Source of the DNA: JBGSKV01 sp041740975
GTDB taxonomy: Bacteria; Bdellovibrionota_B; Oligoflexia; Oligoflexales; JALZUQ01
Direction: 5' to 3'
Assembly (NCBI GenBank): GCA_041740975.1
Contig: JBGSKV010000056.1
Coordinates: forward strand, 1 to 6,465
Length of the DNA stretch: 6,465 nucleotides
Shown: piece after piece, positions 4,625 through 6,465 of the stretch
How the letters are laid out: every line of letters starts with the position of its first letter
Numbering within the stretch: the stretch's first letter is position 1
The notes under the pieces: generated by a model
Databases searched by the model: none
Seen by the model: the letters and a program-made list of their open reading frames with translations, nothing else
What the model was told of the DNA's origin: nothing
Position numbers and translations under genes: made by a program

Positions 4625-4641
4625 TGTTGACGACGTCAACA
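4625..4641. promoter_or_regulatory. Operator-like 17-base inverted repeat
   Basis: TGTTGAC and GTCAACA form a perfect 7-bp dyad around a GAC centre. The size and short spacer suit a dimeric helix-turn-helix repressor. It lies about 107 bases upstream of the minus-strand promoter and about 295 bases before the next plus-strand gene, so its target is unclear. Confidence 0.35.
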
Positions 4642-4767
4642 GTCAGCCAAATACGCGAGTATAGCCTTTTTATAAGTGTGCGGAACCAGCACCTCAATAA
4701 CCCATTCATCAAGGTAATGCGTGTATTCTAGCTCTTGCTGATACTTAGCAGGTGCAGATAGGTGGGT
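4636..4767 (-). pseudogene. Possible gene remnant, 43-codon frame without a start
   Basis: Between TGA (4770-4768) and TGA (4638-4636) the minus strand reads APAKYQQELEYTHYLDEWV followed by IEVLVPHTYKKAILAYLADC. The residue pattern (alternating amphipathic helices, V-L-V-P, K-K-A-I-L-A-Y-L) looks like the C-terminal end of a real protein, and the opposite strand's frame looks less so. There is no ATG and no ribosome site. The family was not recognised. It could be a chance open frame. Confidence 0.3.
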
Positions 4768-4785
4768 TCAGGCGCCCTGTCTGCA
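4753..4785. repeat. Imperfect inverted repeat (10-bp stem)
   Basis: TGCAGATAGG (4753-4762) pairs with CCTGTCTGCA (4776-4785) at nine of ten positions, plus a G-T wobble, around a 13-base loop. No T run follows on either strand, so it is not a simple terminator. It could be a folded RNA element or the relic of a mobile repeat. Confidence 0.4.
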
Positions 4786-4935
4786 TTTCCCGAAAAACAC
4801 CTAAGGTGGCACCAATAATAAGTACTACTGCCCAATTATGTACGGATCAAGAATTTATAAGCTGCCGACATGATGAGCTTTAATATTGGCACCCCATTTG
4901 CATTTCAATCGTCTCTTATGTGGAGGTTCGATATT

Positions 4936-6282
4936 ATGAAAGCTATTTTTACTTGGTCAGTTTCTTTACTTAGCGCCATCGTTCTCGCAATCTGCGCCTC
5001 AGCGTGTGCAACGGAAAATTCCACCTTAAACGATGATGGCATTCCAGATATGCCACGGACCGAAAATCTCACCAGTAAGTATGGCCCGCAAAAGAATTAC
5101 AAATATTCCATAGTTGCCAAATCCTTTCGCGACCTCGCCGTGGCTCCTCGCAACGCGAATCGCATAGCTTTTTTTGATCGACGAAATTTAAATGTAATTA
5201 ACTTGGAAGATGGCTCATCCCTTTATAAAAAAACTTTAGATACACCGGTCATATTAGATCGACTCATTACGTTTTCGCCCAGTGGTAACAAACTGGCCTT
5301 TACGGACAGTATGCGAAATCCCAAGGAATCCAATTATTCAAGATGTGTGTTTATCTTAAATCTTGCAAATGCCAATGAATCGTCGAAAGACTGGAAATGT
5401 ATCGTCCTCGATCACCACAAGAATCCTCTTAATCAAGCTCAAAAAGTCGGTGGTGTCATTAAAAGATTAGAGTGGAGCCAAGATGAAAGCTTCGTGATGG
5501 CCGTTTCTCAAATTTTCGGAAATACCCATGATTTGCCGTCATATACGGTTTTGACGACCCTGCATCTTGCGTCTGGCAAATCGCAAACCTTGTTTGACAA
5601 GAAGTCCGTTGAAATTGGAGACTTTGGTTTCAATTACGATAAATCCAAGCTCTACGTTATCACCGCTAAAACAAAATCTCGCTGGCACGATCGCGAACTA
5701 TGGATGGTCCCAGTACAGAGCGAAACTTTCGGAACTCCGGAAAAAATTTCAGTAAACCTTTTCAAAAACTATCGAAGTCTTGGAGAGATATGGGTTCCTC
5801 AAATCGAAAACGCTGAACAAATAGCTTTGGGCGGCATGGGCGATGCAGCAAAATTTGATTTCCAAGACGCTAGCCTGCAATATACGGCGCTACAACCAGG
5901 CCAAGCAGGCGGCGGTGGCCCCGACGAACTTCTGATCATTAATGGTGGCAAGAATGCGATCGATCTACGTAACAAGGGGCTATGGACCGCAGCATCTGAT
6001 GGGAAGGTTTCCTATTTTCCGCAATCTAAAGCTGCCGAAGCAGGGGTAAGTTTTTTTGAAACGAACTATATCTATGGCTCTACACATCTATCGGAACCAC
6101 TTTCAGTAGTCGATACTTTTGGTATATCCAAATCCGTCGAAATTTCACCGGCAATTATCAAGCACGCCGGTTTTTATGGGGCACGTTTTGATAGCGATCA
6201 TGGTCGGTGGTTACTCATTGAGTCAAAATCAAATAATGAGGAGCAATACCTCCATGTTTATGATTTGCTGACTGGGGGATAA
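4936..6282 (+). CDS. Lipoprotein with beta-propeller (PD40/TolB-like) repeats (448 aa)
   Basis: This is a predicted envelope lipoprotein whose specific role is unknown. ATG 4936 was chosen because GGAGG (4922-4926) lies 9 bases upstream and because it begins a lipoprotein signal peptide: MKAIFTW, a hydrophobic core to residue 20, and the lipobox A-S-A-C24. The frame is open to ATG 4870, which has no ribosome site. After a polar linker (25-60), blade-like repeats of the F-S-P-x-G-x-x-L-A-F type recur: L67-A-V-A-P-R-N-A-N-R-I-A-F-F, F114-S-P-S-G-N-K-L-A-F, W180-S-Q-D-E-S-F-V-M-A-V and F231-N-Y-D-K-S-K-L-Y-V-I. The pattern weakens after about 250, where a glycine-rich G-G-G-G-P-D-E segment is the main landmark. 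Such propellers typically bind proteins, as TolB does with Pal. No linked tol or pal genes are present. It is transcribed alone as far as the window shows. Confidence 0.85.
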   Translation: MKAIFTWSVSLLSAIVLAICASACATENSTLNDDGIPDMPRTENLTSKYGPQKNYKYSIVAKSFRDLAVAPRNANRIAFFDRRNLNVINLEDGSSLYKKTLDTPVILDRLITFSPSGNKLAFTDSMRNPKESNYSRCVFILNLANANESSKDWKCIVLDHHKNPLNQAQKVGGVIKRLEWSQDESFVMAVSQIFGNTHDLPSYTVLTTLHLASGKSQTLFDKKSVEIGDFGFNYDKSKLYVITAKTKSRWHDRELWMVPVQSETFGTPEKISVNLFKNYRSLGEIWVPQIENAEQIALGGMGDAAKFDFQDASLQYTALQPGQAGGGGPDELLIINGGKNAIDLRNKGLWTAASDGKVSYFPQSKAAEAGVSFFETNYIYGSTHLSEPLSVVDTFGISKSVEISPAIIKHAGFYGARFDSDHGRWLLIESKSNNEEQYLHVYDLLTGG

Positions 6283-6465
6283 GCCTTAGGCGGGGTTTTG
6301 TAGCCGATGGATTCGGCAAACTGCCAGGGGATAGGCCCTATAAAGCCACTTTGACTTTTATATGTCAGCCACCAAATTCCCCAATCCACTCCCATACAAT
6401 CACCAAATCACCATTAGCTTCATAATGGTAAATGATATTTTATGGTTTTGTAAACTAAATAGGCT
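6283..6465. other. Downstream region, no supported gene
   Basis: No clear terminator follows the lipoprotein gene. GCCTTAGGC then GGGGTTTT (6283-6298) is only a 3-bp stem. ATAGGCCCTAT is a short palindrome near 6331. On the minus strand 24 codons (6439-6368) read NIIYHYEANGDLVIVW and then EWIGEFGG before TGA; there is no start codon and a stop lies just upstream, so it is at most a fragment. Confidence 0.4.

Larger units (their letters stand above)
4519..4935. other. Intergenic stretch with gene debris and two inverted repeats
   Basis: No intact gene is supported over some 400 bases. A plus-strand frame at 4579-4731 (ATG, 50 codons) has no proper ribosome site and no recognised product. A minus-strand frame at 4767-4636 reads more like protein but has no start. 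A 17-base inverted repeat (4625-4641) and an imperfect hairpin (4753-4785) are listed separately. TATAAG (4856-4861) is a possible -10 for the following lipoprotein gene but has no clear -35. Confidence 0.5.

Noticed and set aside
4579..4731. Plus-strand 50-codon frame
   Set aside because: There is no good ribosome site and no recognised product, and it overlaps the operator-like dyad and the more protein-like minus frame.
5567..5755. Plus-strand 62-codon frame
   Set aside because: It is a shadow inside the propeller lipoprotein gene.
1..6465. CRISPR array, toxin-antitoxin pair, retron or phage-defence module
   Set aside because: I looked for regularly spaced repeats, paired small overlapping genes and reverse-transcriptase or nuclease motifs on both strands and found none.

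Overview
The window most resembles an accessory-leaning stretch of a Gram-negative chromosome. The best fit is a predatory Bdellovibrionota (Bdellovibrio-like) genome. That assignment is an inference from the N-terminal GYF_2 plus PilZ architecture, the many small exported proteins and lipoproteins, and a compact gene layout with strong bidirectional terminators; no marker gene proves it.

Layout. Bases 1-78 are the right end of an IS3-family insertion sequence: the last 15 codons of the transposase and its terminal inverted repeat. Directly next to it, on the minus strand (about 95-214), is a short remnant of glutamate dehydrogenase. A small exported protein with two cysteines in its mature part follows (405-734, +). 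It converges on a two-gene minus-strand unit (2633-836) in which a GYF_2-PilZ protein overlaps by 8 bases a 405-residue all-helical protein of unknown function. One bidirectional hairpin terminator (742-769) serves both sides. Divergent from the PilZ gene is an exported HEAT-like protein (2788-3363, +).

Bases 3408-3732 are the most informative non-coding part. A stable-RNA-type promoter is followed by a truncated copy of tRNA-Arg(UCU), 137 bases of unrelated sequence, and then the intact tRNA-Arg(UCU). The two copies share an exact 41-base direct repeat that ends just past the anticodon loop. This looks like the scar of an integrated element that has been almost completely deleted, or a decayed tandem tRNA duplication. 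A second bidirectional terminator (3825-3852) separates the tRNA from a minus-strand lipoprotein gene (4451-3870) with a good sigma70-type promoter.

The gap 4519-4935 holds no convincing intact gene. It contains a 17-base operator-like inverted repeat, a 10-bp imperfect hairpin and a 43-codon minus-strand reading frame that reads like a gene remnant. The window closes with a lipoprotein carrying beta-propeller-like repeats (4936-6282, +) and 183 bases of mostly featureless sequence.

Functionally, the PilZ unit points to cyclic-di-GMP-linked regulation and the other proteins are envelope or periplasmic. No multi-gene novel system could be recognised. The points most worth following are the tRNA scar and the IS/gdh debris.
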